NCBI GenBank assembly: GCA_018240865.1
Contig: JAFEEY010000032.1
Span: forward strand, 1 to 38,837
Source: Pseudomonadota bacterium
GTDB taxonomy: Bacteria; Pseudomonadota; Alphaproteobacteria; Sphingomonadales; Sphingomonadaceae
DNA length: 38,837 nucleotides
Reading direction: 5' to 3'
This document shows positions 1 through 7,207 of this stretch, one piece after another. The notes under the pieces are model-generated. The model was not told where the DNA came from and did no database searches. It was given only the letters and a program-made list of their open reading frames with translations. Each line of letters begins with the position of its first letter. The stretch's first letter is position 1. The translations under genes were made by a program, and so were the position numbers.

Positions 1-318
1 GCGCCGCGCATCGGCGCCGAGCTGCTCGACACGGGGGTGAATATGGGGCCGAAGGTCGCCGCGACCTTTCTGCAGCGCAGCCTCAACGCGCTCAATCGCG
101 GTGCCGCCGACTATGCGGATATCGCGGTGGACGGGCTGATCGGCCCGGCGACACTCGCGGCACTCACCGGCTTTCTCCGCCATCGCGGCGCTGCCGGCGA
201 AGCAGTGCTGCTGAAGGCGATGGAGGCGCTGCAGGGCGAACGCTATCTTCGCCTCGCTGAAAAACGCCCCGCCAACGAAGCCTTTCTGTACGGCTGGCTC
301 GCGAACCGGATCGGATAA
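1..318 (+). CDS. GH108-type muramidase, C-terminal part (5' truncated)
   Basis: The reading frame is open from base 1, so the gene begins upstream of the window and only about 105 C-terminal residues are seen. A GTG lies at 37, but the frame continues upstream with family-like sequence (ELLDTGVNMGP), so I do not take it as the start. The pattern (VNMGPKVAATFLQ, then VDGLIGPATLAAL, ending in FLYGWLANRIG) matches the C-terminal peptidoglycan-binding region of GH108 / secretion-activator-type lysozymes such as ZliS. The family cleaves murein and is often a phage or gene-transfer-agent endolysin. The holin-like gene 50 bp downstream supports a lysis role. The catalytic Glu region would lie upstream and cannot be checked. 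Confidence 0.75.
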   Translation, partial: APRIGAELLDTGVNMGPKVAATFLQRSLNALNRGAADYADIAVDGLIGPATLAALTGFLRHRGAAGEAVLLKAMEALQGERYLRLAEKRPANEAFLYGWLANRIG

Positions 319-367
319 ATCGATCCTCATGGTCACCGCGAACATTCGTGAACATTGGAGACCCGAA

Positions 368-781
368 ATGCCCATTCTCGAGTCGCTGATCGGCCCGCTC
401 GCCGGCCTGATCGACAAGATCATTCCCGATCCCAAGGCGCGCGACGCCGCCAAGCTGGAGCTGCTGAAACTGCAGGGCGCGCAGGAGCTGGAGACGGTCC
501 GCACCCAGCTCTCCGCCATCGTCGCCGAGGCACAGTCGGCCGATCCCTGGACCAGCCGCGCGCGGCCGAGCTTCCTCTACGTCATGTATGCGCTGCTGCT
601 CTGGGCAATCCCGATGGGTCTGTTCGCCGCCGCCTCGCCGGACATCGCCCGCCACATCGCCGACGGCATGACCGCCTATCTGAACGGCATCCCCGAACCG
701 CTCTACACCCTCTTCGGCACCGGCTATCTCGGCTACACCGCCGCCCGCCAATGGGGGAAAGCGAAGGGCACGGACAAATAA
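368..781 (+). CDS. Holin of the 3-TM gene-transfer-release type
   Basis: A 137-residue protein starting MPILESLIGPLAGLIDKI. An N-terminal amphipathic segment is followed by a charged helix (about 25-60), then hydrophobic stretches at about 72-92 (FLYVMYALLLWAIPMGLF) and near the C-terminus (PLYTLFGTGYLGY). The PWTSRARPSFLYVMY block is characteristic of the GTA/phage 3-TM holin family, which makes inner-membrane lesions that release endolysin. I chose ATG 368 because GGAG lies 8 bases upstream; the frame extends to 329 without a ribosome site. It follows the muramidase gene, giving a two-gene lysis cassette. Whether it belongs to a prophage remnant or a GTA cannot be told from this edge. Confidence 0.75.
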   Translation: MPILESLIGPLAGLIDKIIPDPKARDAAKLELLKLQGAQELETVRTQLSAIVAEAQSADPWTSRARPSFLYVMYALLLWAIPMGLFAAASPDIARHIADGMTAYLNGIPEPLYTLFGTGYLGYTAARQWGKAKGTDK

Positions 782-784
782 CAA

Positions 785-918
785 CCCTCTCCCCTTGCGG
801 GAGAGGGCGACTCGCGCGCCAGCGCGAGCGGGGTGAGGGGAAACTCGGAGTCCGGCGTTCCCCCTCACCCTCTCACCGCCTCGCGGCGGGCCCCTCCCTC
901 TCCCGCAAGGGGAGAGGG
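785..918. repeat. Nested palindromic intergenic repeat (REP-like)
   Basis: Bases 785-807 are exactly the reverse complement of 896-918, and each arm is itself a 9-bp hairpin (CCCTCTCCC/GGGAGAGGG with a 5-base loop). Inside lie a second hairpin (811-817/822-828, CTCGCGC/GCGCGAG) and a third pairing (833-840 with 861-868). The element fills the space between the convergent holin and acylase genes, so it may also act as a two-way terminator. A related copy lies at 7105-7197. Confidence 0.8.
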
Positions 919-923
919 GCTGG

Positions 924-3068
924 TCATTGCCCAGGCCGGTACGTGCGCTCGATATGGCCCTTCAACTGATCGGGATAAAAATAGACCGGACGGAAATCGC
1001 CGCTGGCGAAGCGTTCCGCCTGGTCGTCGAAATGCGGTGACTTCGGGTCGCCGCTTTCGCCGCCCGCCGTCACCGCCCGCGCGCTGACCCGGGGGCCGAA
1101 CTCCACTACCGCGACGAAGCTGTTGCCGTAATTGCCGTACCAGCGCTTGGTGTTCGGATAAGGCTGCGAGCCATAGGCTGCGAGCGAGCCCCAATTGCCG
1201 GAGACGAACCCGATCGGGATGCTGGGCTGTGCGTCGTCGAAGCGCGGCTTGATCGTGTTGGCGATGCGCTGGAAGCGGTTCACCTCGCCCCAGGCGATCC
1301 GCCAGCGGCCGAAATCCCGCTCCAGCCGCTCGACAGCGGCGGACAGAGCCTCGAGCTGGATCGAGGCGGGCGCGACCTCCATCCACTGCGCGACCATCCG
1401 CTTCTCGCGAATGTCTTCAGGCGCGCGCCGGTCCATCTCCGTCGCCCAGAAGATGGCGAGCGTCGTCGGCTCGGACTGGACGCCCCATTTGCAGTCCCAG
1501 TCGCGCAGCAGCGCGATCGGATCGGCCAGGCGCTTCTTCAGCGGGTCATTGGCCGGCAGCGCTTCATGCGCCCAGACGAGATGCGGAAGCGCCTTGGCGA
1601 ATGGCGGCAAGTACGGATCGAAGGCGGCTTGGAGCAAGCTGTCCCGGGTGAACCTGCCGGGCCCGTCGAGCAAGCCCATCGCGTGCTCGGCGCGCGCATT
1701 CTCGATCCCGCTGTCGATGTAGCGCGGGAATCGCGTGGCGACGGGACTGTCCGGCCCGGCTGCCGACCAGGGCCAGTTGTTGGTGTTGTAAAGCCAGCCG
1801 TCGCGCGGGTTCGCGACGTTCGGCAGTTGCGCGACCGGGATCAGCCCCTGCCAGTCGGCCGCCGGATCACTGCCGTCAACCGGCCTGGTGTAATCCAGGC
1901 GTGGATTCCGGCGCGGCATGAACTGCGGATAGAGGAAGGCGATCTCGCCCTTGTCGCTGGCGAACACCGTGTTGTTCGACGAATTGGCTTGGAAGGTCGC
2001 GGCGACTTTCTGGAAGCTGGCGAGATCGCTGGCCTTGGTGCGCAGCCAGCTTTGCTGGATCGCTTCGACCGGCCGGTTCATCAGCGCGGTCGCGATCCAC
2101 TTGCCCTTGGCTTCATGCGTGATCGGCCCGTGATGCGTGCGCCAGGTGGTGATGTCGCGAACGCCGAGCGTCCCGTCCGCCTTGCGGAAGCGGATATGCA
2201 CCAGCCTTTTCTCCAGCGGCCGCACCGCCGCGCCATAGCGGTATCCGGGCCCATTGCGGCCGCGCACCACCGTCTCGGCGAATTCGTCGACATTATCGGC
2301 GGTGCTGGACGTGTGCATCCAGCCGATATGCGGGTTGAAGCCCTGGTAGATGAAGAACTGCCCCCAGGTCGACGCGCCATAGGCGTTCAGCCCCTCATCG
2401 CTGGTCATCTGCAGCTCGGAACGGAAATAATGGCTGGTATGCGGGTTGATCAGCAGCAGCGCATGGCCGTTGGCGCTCTTGGTCGGGCCGATCGCGATGC
2501 CGTTGGAGCCCATCGGCTCCGTCATCAGCGCCGGCGCGGCGGAAGCGATCGCGGGCGGCTTGCCGCCGTAAAAGGCCCGGAGCTTGTCGAGATCGACCCG
2601 CTCCACATCGCCGCCGATGCTGCCTTCGGTGAAGGACAGCGCCATCCACGGCTCGAACCGGGTGAGCACCTTGGGCCGCACATTCTTGTGCGTGGCGAGA
2701 TAGTAATTCAGCCCATCCGCCCAGGCCGTCATCAGCAAGCGCATCTGCGCCGGGCTGCGCGCCCAGGCGGTCTTCAGATCGGCTTCGTCGAGATAGAGGC
2801 GATGCCTCAGATCGTCCCAGATCAGCGCTTCACCGTCGGCTTCGGCCTGCCGCCCCAGCGCGGTCAGATAGTTGCGCTCGATCCGGTTGAAGTCGTCTTC
2901 GGCCTGCGCATAGATCGCGCCGAACACGGCGTCCGCGTCTGTCTTTCCCTTCACATGGGCGATGCCCCAATCGTCCCGCATGATCGAAACGCGGGCTGCC
3001 TGCGCTTGCCAGCGGGCAAGCTCGGGTTGGGCAGGCGCGGCGGCGAGGAGCAGGGCGAGAGTCAGCAT
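924..3068 (-). CDS. Penicillin acylase family Ntn-hydrolase
   Basis: A 714-residue protein with a short N-terminal hydrophobic signal (MLTLALLLAAAPAQP), so probably periplasmic. The VSIMRDDWGIAHVKGKTDADAVFG region is the usual alpha-chain start of the family. The precursor cleavage site and nucleophile are visible as Gly187-Ser188-Asn189 (MGSNGIAIGP), followed by LLLINPH. Family members hydrolyse amides: beta-lactam side chains, N-acyl-homoserine lactones or acyl-peptides. Autoproteolysis before the Ser gives alpha and beta chains. Length fits the family (about 700-850). The substrate cannot be deduced; AHL acylase or cyclic-lipopeptide acylase are alternatives. It follows the two-component pair on the same strand, separated by a palindromic repeat, so it is probably transcribed separately. 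Confidence 0.9.
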   Translation of the reverse strand: MLTLALLLAAAPAQPELARWQAQAARVSIMRDDWGIAHVKGKTDADAVFGAIYAQAEDDFNRIERNYLTALGRQAEADGEALIWDDLRHRLYLDEADLKTAWARSPAQMRLLMTAWADGLNYYLATHKNVRPKVLTRFEPWMALSFTEGSIGGDVERVDLDKLRAFYGGKPPAIASAAPALMTEPMGSNGIAIGPTKSANGHALLLINPHTSHYFRSELQMTSDEGLNAYGASTWGQFFIYQGFNPHIGWMHTSSTADNVDEFAETVVRGRNGPGYRYGAAVRPLEKRLVHIRFRKADGTLGVRDITTWRTHHGPITHEAKGKWIATALMNRPVEAIQQSWLRTKASDLASFQKVAATFQANSSNNTVFASDKGEIAFLYPQFMPRRNPRLDYTRPVDGSDPAADWQGLIPVAQLPNVANPRDGWLYNTNNWPWSAAGPDSPVATRFPRYIDSGIENARAEHAMGLLDGPGRFTRDSLLQAAFDPYLPPFAKALPHLVWAHEALPANDPLKKRLADPIALLRDWDCKWGVQSEPTTLAIFWATEMDRRAPEDIREKRMVAQWMEVAPASIQLEALSAAVERLERDFGRWRIAWGEVNRFQRIANTIKPRFDDAQPSIPIGFVSGNWGSLAAYGSQPYPNTKRWYGNYGNSFVAVVEFGPRVSARAVTAGGESGDPKSPHFDDQAERFASGDFRPVYFYPDQLKGHIERTYRPGQ

Positions 3069-3106
3069 GGGCGCGAGCCTAGGTCAGCTACCGGAACAAT
3101 AAAACT

Positions 3107-3163
3107 CCGTTTGCTTCGAGCGCAGTCGAGAAGCCGTATCTCGACTTCGCTCGATACGAACGG
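3107..3163. repeat. Palindromic TTCGAGCG/CGCTCGA repeat
   Basis: An imperfect inverted repeat of about 25 bases per arm (3107-3131 with 3139-3163) around a 7-base loop; the arms begin CCGTTTG and end CGAACGG. It starts 3 bases beyond the histidine-kinase stop codon and ends upstream of the acylase start, so it probably ends the regulator-kinase transcript. The motif belongs to a dispersed repeat type common in sphingomonad intergenic regions (recalled, not searched). Confidence 0.7.
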
Positions 3164-3165
3164 AT

Positions 3166-4509
3166 TTAGAATGGCAGTCTTACCGTCGCGCGCAATCCGC
3201 CGTCGGCGCGGTTGGCGAGGGTGAGCGTACCGCGGTGCGCCTCGACGATCGCGCTGGCGAGCGCGAGGCCGAGGCCGGCGCCGCCCGTGTCGCGGCTGCG
3301 CGACCCTTCGAGGCGCGTGAACGCTTCGAACATCCGGTCCATGTCCTGCTCGGGAATGCCGGGCCCGTCATCGTCGATCTCGACAACGGCGTGCCCGCCA
3401 TCGGCGAACACCCGCAGCCGCGCCCGCTCGCCATATTTCAGCGCATTTTCGATCAGGTTGCGGAAGGCGCGCTTGAGCAAAATCGGCCGCATCGGCACCG
3501 CCAGCCGGCCGGCATCTTCGATCGCAAGGTCCGCGCCCAGATCCTCGAATTCTTCCGCCAGGCTGTCGATCAGCGCCGGCAGATCGACGCGCTGCTCCGG
3601 TTCGCTCGACTTGCCGAGCCGGGCCAAGGACAGAATGTCATCCAGCGTGCGGTTCATCTCGTCGATCGTCGCCGCCATCCGCGCCCGCTCCCCGCTATCC
3701 TCGACCAGCTCGGTGCGGACGCGCAGCGAGGCAAGCGGGGTGCGCAGGTCATGGCCGATCGCGCCCAGCATCCGGTCCTTTTCGTCGAGCATCGCGGAGA
3801 TGCGGGTGCGCATCGCGTTGAATGCTTCGATCAGCCGGCCGATATCGTCTGGGCCTTGCGCGGCGATCGGTTCGGGAGCGGAGCGCCAGTCGAACCGCTC
3901 GGCGGCGTGGCGCAGCTCGGCGAGCGGCCGCGCGAGCCTGCCGCCGACCCAGAGCACGGTCAGCAGCACGAAGCCGTACAGCACCATCGTCTGGAATATG
4001 AGGCCGCCGAACACGCCGGGATTGAGGGGCGGCAACGGCGCGGCGGTCGTCACCCAGCGGCCTTGCGCGATCTGGGCGGAGACGACGATGACCTGCCGCT
4101 TCAACACCGCCGCGCGGCGGAGCAATTTGCCCTGGTCGTTGACCTGGACCTGGAATTCCTGCGCCGGCACCTCGGCCGCGCGAATGTCGCCGACGCCGAT
4201 GCCGACTTCCTGCAGCATGTCGCGCGCACGATCGGCCACATCGGGCAGCAACGCCATCTGGTCGGTGATCGGGCTGACCGGCGTGGACAGCGATCCGCGC
4301 AGCATCTCGGGCGTGGTCTGGCCGGTGCGGGTGCGCTGCACCGTCTCCGCCAGCCGGGCGATGGCGAGCGTCGAGGTCTGCACGAAGCTTTGCCGCCGCG
4401 TCGCCTGCAGCAGCAGCACGAAATTGACGGCCTGCGCCACGCCCAGCGCCAGCGCCACCAGCAGGGCAAGCTGGGCGCCGAGGCTGCGGGGCCGGCCGAT
4501 CCGCTTCAA
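3166..4509 (-). CDS. Sensor histidine kinase (EnvZ/OmpR class)
   Basis: A 447-residue membrane kinase. TM1 is at about 13-33 and TM2 at about 168-190, bracketing a periplasmic sensor of about 130 residues. A HAMP linker follows (about 190-240, starting RLARPLAELR), then the dimerisation/phosphoacceptor helix with His253 (AIGHDLRTPLASLR). The ATP-binding domain shows the N box (RNLIENALKYG), the G1 box (DDGPGIPEQD), an F box and the G2 box (GGAGLGLALA). It autophosphorylates and passes phosphate to the response regulator encoded 13 bases upstream in the same operon. The sensor domain shows no motif that identifies its ligand. Confidence 0.93.
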   Translation of the reverse strand: MKRIGRPRSLGAQLALLVALALGVAQAVNFVLLLQATRRQSFVQTSTLAIARLAETVQRTRTGQTTPEMLRGSLSTPVSPITDQMALLPDVADRARDMLQEVGIGVGDIRAAEVPAQEFQVQVNDQGKLLRRAAVLKRQVIVVSAQIAQGRWVTTAAPLPPLNPGVFGGLIFQTMVLYGFVLLTVLWVGGRLARPLAELRHAAERFDWRSAPEPIAAQGPDDIGRLIEAFNAMRTRISAMLDEKDRMLGAIGHDLRTPLASLRVRTELVEDSGERARMAATIDEMNRTLDDILSLARLGKSSEPEQRVDLPALIDSLAEEFEDLGADLAIEDAGRLAVPMRPILLKRAFRNLIENALKYGERARLRVFADGGHAVVEIDDDGPGIPEQDMDRMFEAFTRLEGSRSRDTGGAGLGLALASAIVEAHRGTLTLANRADGGLRATVRLPF

Positions 4510-4522
4510 AGCCCGGCCGTCC

Positions 4523-5248
4523 TCAAAGCCGGGTCACGTCGGCGGAGAGCGTATAGCCGCCGCCCCAAACGGTCTTGATTAGGTTCGGATTCTTGGGGTC
4601 GGCCTCAATCTTGCGGCGCAATCGGCTGATGTGATTGTCGATCGCCCGGTCGAACGCATGCGCCTCGCGGCCATAGGCCAGATCGAGCAATTGGTCGCGG
4701 CTCAGCACCTGGTGTGGGTGGGTGGCGAAAGCGAGCATCAGGTTGAACTCGCCCGTCGAAAGCGGCACCGACACGCCGTCCGGATCGACAAGCGCGCGCT
4801 CGCCGGCCTTCAGCACCCAGCCGGCAAAGGCGTAGCTGCCAGTCTCAGGCGCCCGCTGTTTGACGCCCGCCGCGCCACGACCGGTGCGCCGCAGCACCAC
4901 CTTGATCCGGGCGACCAGCTCGCGCGGGGAAAAGGGCTTCACGACATAATCGTCGGCGCCCATTTCGAGGCCGACGATGCGGTCGGTCTCTTCCGACATC
5001 GCGGTCAGCAGGATGACCGGCAGTTCGGATGTCGCGCGGATATGGCGGCAGAGGCTCAGGCCATCCTCGCCCGGCATCATCACGTCCAGGATGGCGAGGT
5101 CGATCGCATAGCCGTGCAGCCGCTCGCGCGCCTGGGCGGCGTCGCCGGCCTGGGTCACGCGGAAACCATTGCGCTGCAGATAGGTCGCGAGCGGCTCGCG
5201 GATCGAGCGCTCATCGTCGACCAGAAGGAGGTGCGGCTTGTCGTCCAA
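4523..5248 (-). CDS. OmpR-family response regulator
   Basis: A 241-residue regulator. The receiver domain (about 5-118) has the acidic pair DD11-12, phosphoacceptor Asp55 (LAILDVMMPGEDG), the conserved Thr/Ser region (VILLTAMSEE) and the Lys of YVVKPFSPREL. The C-terminal winged-helix domain (about 145-238) contains LSTGEFNLMLAFATHPHQVLS and the recognition segment AIDNHISRLRRKIE, typical of OmpR/PhoB. It is the first gene of a two-gene - strand operon with the kinase. Its targets are unknown; the nearby acylase gene is a possible but untested target. Confidence 0.95.
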   Translation of the reverse strand: MDDKPHLLLVDDERSIREPLATYLQRNGFRVTQAGDAAQARERLHGYAIDLAILDVMMPGEDGLSLCRHIRATSELPVILLTAMSEETDRIVGLEMGADDYVVKPFSPRELVARIKVVLRRTGRGAAGVKQRAPETGSYAFAGWVLKAGERALVDPDGVSVPLSTGEFNLMLAFATHPHQVLSRDQLLDLAYGREAHAFDRAIDNHISRLRRKIEADPKNPNLIKTVWGGGYTLSADVTRL

Positions 5249-5284
5249 ATCATGCTCCCTGTGCGCCGGTACCGATCACTGGCC

Positions 5285-5349
5285 CGTCATGCCAGCGAAG
5301 GCTGGTATCTCCAATGGCCTAGGAGACCCCAGCCTTCGCTGGGGTGACG
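5285..5349. repeat. Palindromic CGTCAT/GTGACG repeat
   Basis: An inverted repeat starting CGTCATGCCAGCGAAGGCTGG and closing CCAGCCTTCGCTGGGGTGACG, with a loop of about 20 bases. This is the widespread alphaproteobacterial 'CGTCAT-CCAGCGAAGGCTGG' type of dispersed palindrome. It lies 36 bases upstream of the response-regulator start, within its probable leader or promoter region. Confidence 0.75.
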
Positions 5350-5367
5350 AAAGGGGGGAACGCAACA

Positions 5368-5400
5368 GGGCGGACGAGGCAGGGTCAACCTCGTCCGCCC
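5368..5400 (-). terminator. Perfect 12-bp hairpin, putative terminator
   Basis: GGGCGGACGAGG (5368-5379) pairs exactly with CCTCGTCCGCCC (5389-5400) over a 9-base loop. It lies about 70 bases past the stop codon of the small - strand gene at 5471. There is no clear T-run after the stem, so it may not be a classical intrinsic terminator; termination or mRNA 3'-end protection are both possible. Confidence 0.5.
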
Positions 5401-5470
5401 CTGGCTCTCCGGCGGCCGCGCTACAGGGGGCAAAGCGCGGTGCGCCGGACGGAGGCATGCGGAGCGCCGT

Positions 5471-5641
5471 TCAGCGCTCGACATACTCCCGCATCGCGGC
5501 ACGAGCCTGCTCACGCTCCGCCGCGCTGATTTTGTTCTTGACCGGCACCAGCGCACCGGTCTGCGGTTCAGCGGCGGCAAAAGCGATGATGCTGCTGAGC
5601 GTCAGGGCGCCAAGGGCAGACATCAACAAAATCGCCGTCAT
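5471..5641 (-). CDS. Small exported or membrane protein, 56 residues
   Basis: The frame also runs upstream through the tRNA gene, so I place the start at ATG 5641, which has GGAGAG 5 bases ahead of it. The product opens with a hydrophobic signal or membrane helix (about residues 2-24, TAILLMSALGALTLSSIIAF), then has a short polar tail with charged residues (AAEREQARAAMREYVER). I do not recognise the family. The signal-like helix ending in AFAAAEP suggests export with possible cleavage near residue 25. It may share a promoter with, or sit downstream of, the tRNA gene on the same strand. Confidence 0.55.
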   Translation of the reverse strand: MTAILLMSALGALTLSSIIAFAAAEPQTGALVPVKNKISAAEREQARAAMREYVER

Positions 5642-5749
5642 TCCCGCTCTCCAAAACGCAAACTCGATGATGCGGTATGGAAGCGAGGCGTCGCGGGAGT
5701 TTGTCAGCGGCGAAGAAAAATGTCGCGATTTGTCGCGGCGCTGAAGAGG

Positions 5750-5823
5750 TGGAGCGGGTAACGGGAATCGAACCCGTGTATTCAGCTTGGAAGGCTGCTG
5801 CACTACCATTGTGCTATACCCGC
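5750..5823 (-). tRNA. tRNA-Gly (anticodon UCC)
   Basis: On the - strand the sequence folds as a standard tRNA. The acceptor stem pairs GCGGGTA (5817-5823) with TACCCGC (5754-5760). The D arm is AGCACAATGGTAGTGC and the anticodon loop is CTTCCAA, with anticodon TCC. The T arm is ACGGGTTCGATTCCCGT. The discriminator is U, followed by an encoded CCA (5750-5752). It reads GGA (and GGG) codons. I see no duplicated 3' end nearby that would mark an integration event at this tRNA. Confidence 0.96.
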
Positions 5824-5876
5824 CCACGGGCGGCGGTCCGCTTGCCCCAGTGGCGCTGAGTCGTCAATGCCGTGAT

Positions 5877-7103
5877 ATGGCTTGGGATTCGAACCTGACC
5901 GCTGAGCGGCCGACTTATGTCACTCATCTGGAATGTTCGGCGACCGGGCAGGAATATCCGCCTGACACGCTGCTCGGCCTGTCCCGCGCGGGCAAGCCGT
6001 TGCTGGTGCGCTACGATCTGGAGCGGATGAGGCGCGAGTGGTCGCGCGAAGCGGTCGAAGCGCGGCCCGCCGATCTGTGGCGGTGGCGGGAGTTGCTGCC
6101 GGTGCGCCGCAACGAAGACATTGTATCTTTGGGAGAATGCGAGACGCCGATCGTGCCGCTGCCGCACGCAGGCCCCAAGGTTCTGGTCAAGGATGAAGGC
6201 CGGCTGCCGACCGGATCGTTCAAGGCGCGCGGCCTGGCCATGGCGGTGTCGATGGCGAAAGCGCTGGGCGTCAGGCGGATCGCGATGCCCACCAACGGCA
6301 ATGCCGGCGCCGCGCTCGCCGCCTATGCGTCGCGCTGCGGGATCGAGACCATCATCCTCTGCCCGGAGGACACGCCCGAAGCCAATGTGCGTGAGATCGC
6401 GCTCCAAGGCGGGCGGGTCTGGCGCGTCAACGGGCTGATCGACGAATGCGGCGCGATCGTCGCGGAGGGCGCGCGCCAGGGGCGGTGGTTCGATTTTTCA
6501 ACGCTGAAAGAGCCGTACCGGATCGAGGGCAAGAAGACGATGGGGCTGGAGCTGGCGCTGCAGCTCGGCTGGCGGCTGCCGGACGCGATCTTCTACCCGA
6601 CCGGCGGCGGCACCGGCCTGATCGGCATGTGGAAAGCGTTCGACGAGCTGGAAGCGCTCGGCTGGATCGGGCCGGAGCGGCCGCGCATGTATGCCGTGCA
6701 GGCGGCCGGCTGCGCGCCGATCGTCCGCGCGTTCGATCAGGGCGCCGATCATGCCCAGCGCTGGGAAGATGCGCACACCGTCGCGGCGGGTATCCGCGTG
6801 CCGAAAGCGATCGGCGACTTCCTGATCCTCGACGCGGTGCGCAGGAGCGGCGGCCGCGCGATCGCGGTCGATGACGCGGCGATCGAGGCGGCGGTGGCGG
6901 ACGCGGCGGGGTGGGACGGGCTGCTGCTCTGTCCCGAAGGCGGCGCGACCTTGGCCGCCTATCGGTCAGCGCTGAAGGCCGGCTGGGTGGGCGCGCGCGA
7001 GGAGGTCGTGCTGTTCAACTGCGCGACCGGCCTCAAATATCCGATGCCGGCGGTCGAACGCTTCCTCGACCGACACCAGCCGACCGACTTCGACGCGCTA
7101 TAA
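5877..7103 (+). CDS. thrC: Threonine synthase-like PLP enzyme
   Basis: A 408-residue fold-type II PLP enzyme. The PLP lysine is Lys116 in LPTGSFKARG; the phosphate-binding GGGTGL loop (YPTGGGTGLIG) and the C-terminal PEGGATLAAY segment are both present. The N-terminal THLECSATGQEYP segment resembles the opening of short-form threonine synthases, which convert O-phosphohomoserine to threonine. I chose ATG 5877 because the frame upstream overlaps the tRNA on the other strand; no clear ribosome site is visible. Related enzymes (cysteate synthase, threonine dehydratase, diaminopropionate lyase) share the fold, so the substrate is inferred. A palindromic repeat follows directly. Confidence 0.85.
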   Translation: MAWDSNLTAERPTYVTHLECSATGQEYPPDTLLGLSRAGKPLLVRYDLERMRREWSREAVEARPADLWRWRELLPVRRNEDIVSLGECETPIVPLPHAGPKVLVKDEGRLPTGSFKARGLAMAVSMAKALGVRRIAMPTNGNAGAALAAYASRCGIETIILCPEDTPEANVREIALQGGRVWRVNGLIDECGAIVAEGARQGRWFDFSTLKEPYRIEGKKTMGLELALQLGWRLPDAIFYPTGGGTGLIGMWKAFDELEALGWIGPERPRMYAVQAAGCAPIVRAFDQGADHAQRWEDAHTVAAGIRVPKAIGDFLILDAVRRSGGRAIAVDDAAIEAAVADAAGWDGLLLCPEGGATLAAYRSALKAGWVGAREEVVLFNCATGLKYPMPAVERFLDRHQPTDFDAL

Positions 7104-7104
7104 T

Positions 7105-7197
7105 CCTCTCCCCGGCGGGGAGCCGGTGAGGGGGTTCGGCGTTCGAAACCCTGACTCAGTACCTCCTCACCCAACCCTCTCCCCGCTGGGGAGAGGG
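7105..7197. repeat. REP-like palindrome, second copy
   Basis: Arms begin CCTCTCCCCGGCGGGGAG and end CCCTCTCCCCGCTGGGGAG, with an inner GTGAGGGGGTT / CCTCACCCAACC pairing. It is related to the element at 785-918 but not identical. It fills the gap between the convergent threonine synthase and M13 peptidase genes, and its hairpins could terminate both. Confidence 0.75.
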
Positions 7198-7207
7198 CTA
7201 AAGTGCG

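Noticed and set aside
1566..3224. 552-codon + strand frame opposite the acylase gene
   Set aside because: Antisense shadow; the acylase frame shows the nucleophile motif and a signal peptide.
3212..4582. Two + strand frames of about 450 codons opposite the histidine kinase
   Set aside because: Both are shadows of the kinase gene, which carries all catalytic boxes; neither has a ribosome site or recognisable domain.
5750..5823. tRNA-Gly as integration site of the accessory element
   Set aside because: The tRNA is about 8 kb away from the IS remnant, with ordinary chromosomal genes on both sides and no duplicated 3' end nearby.
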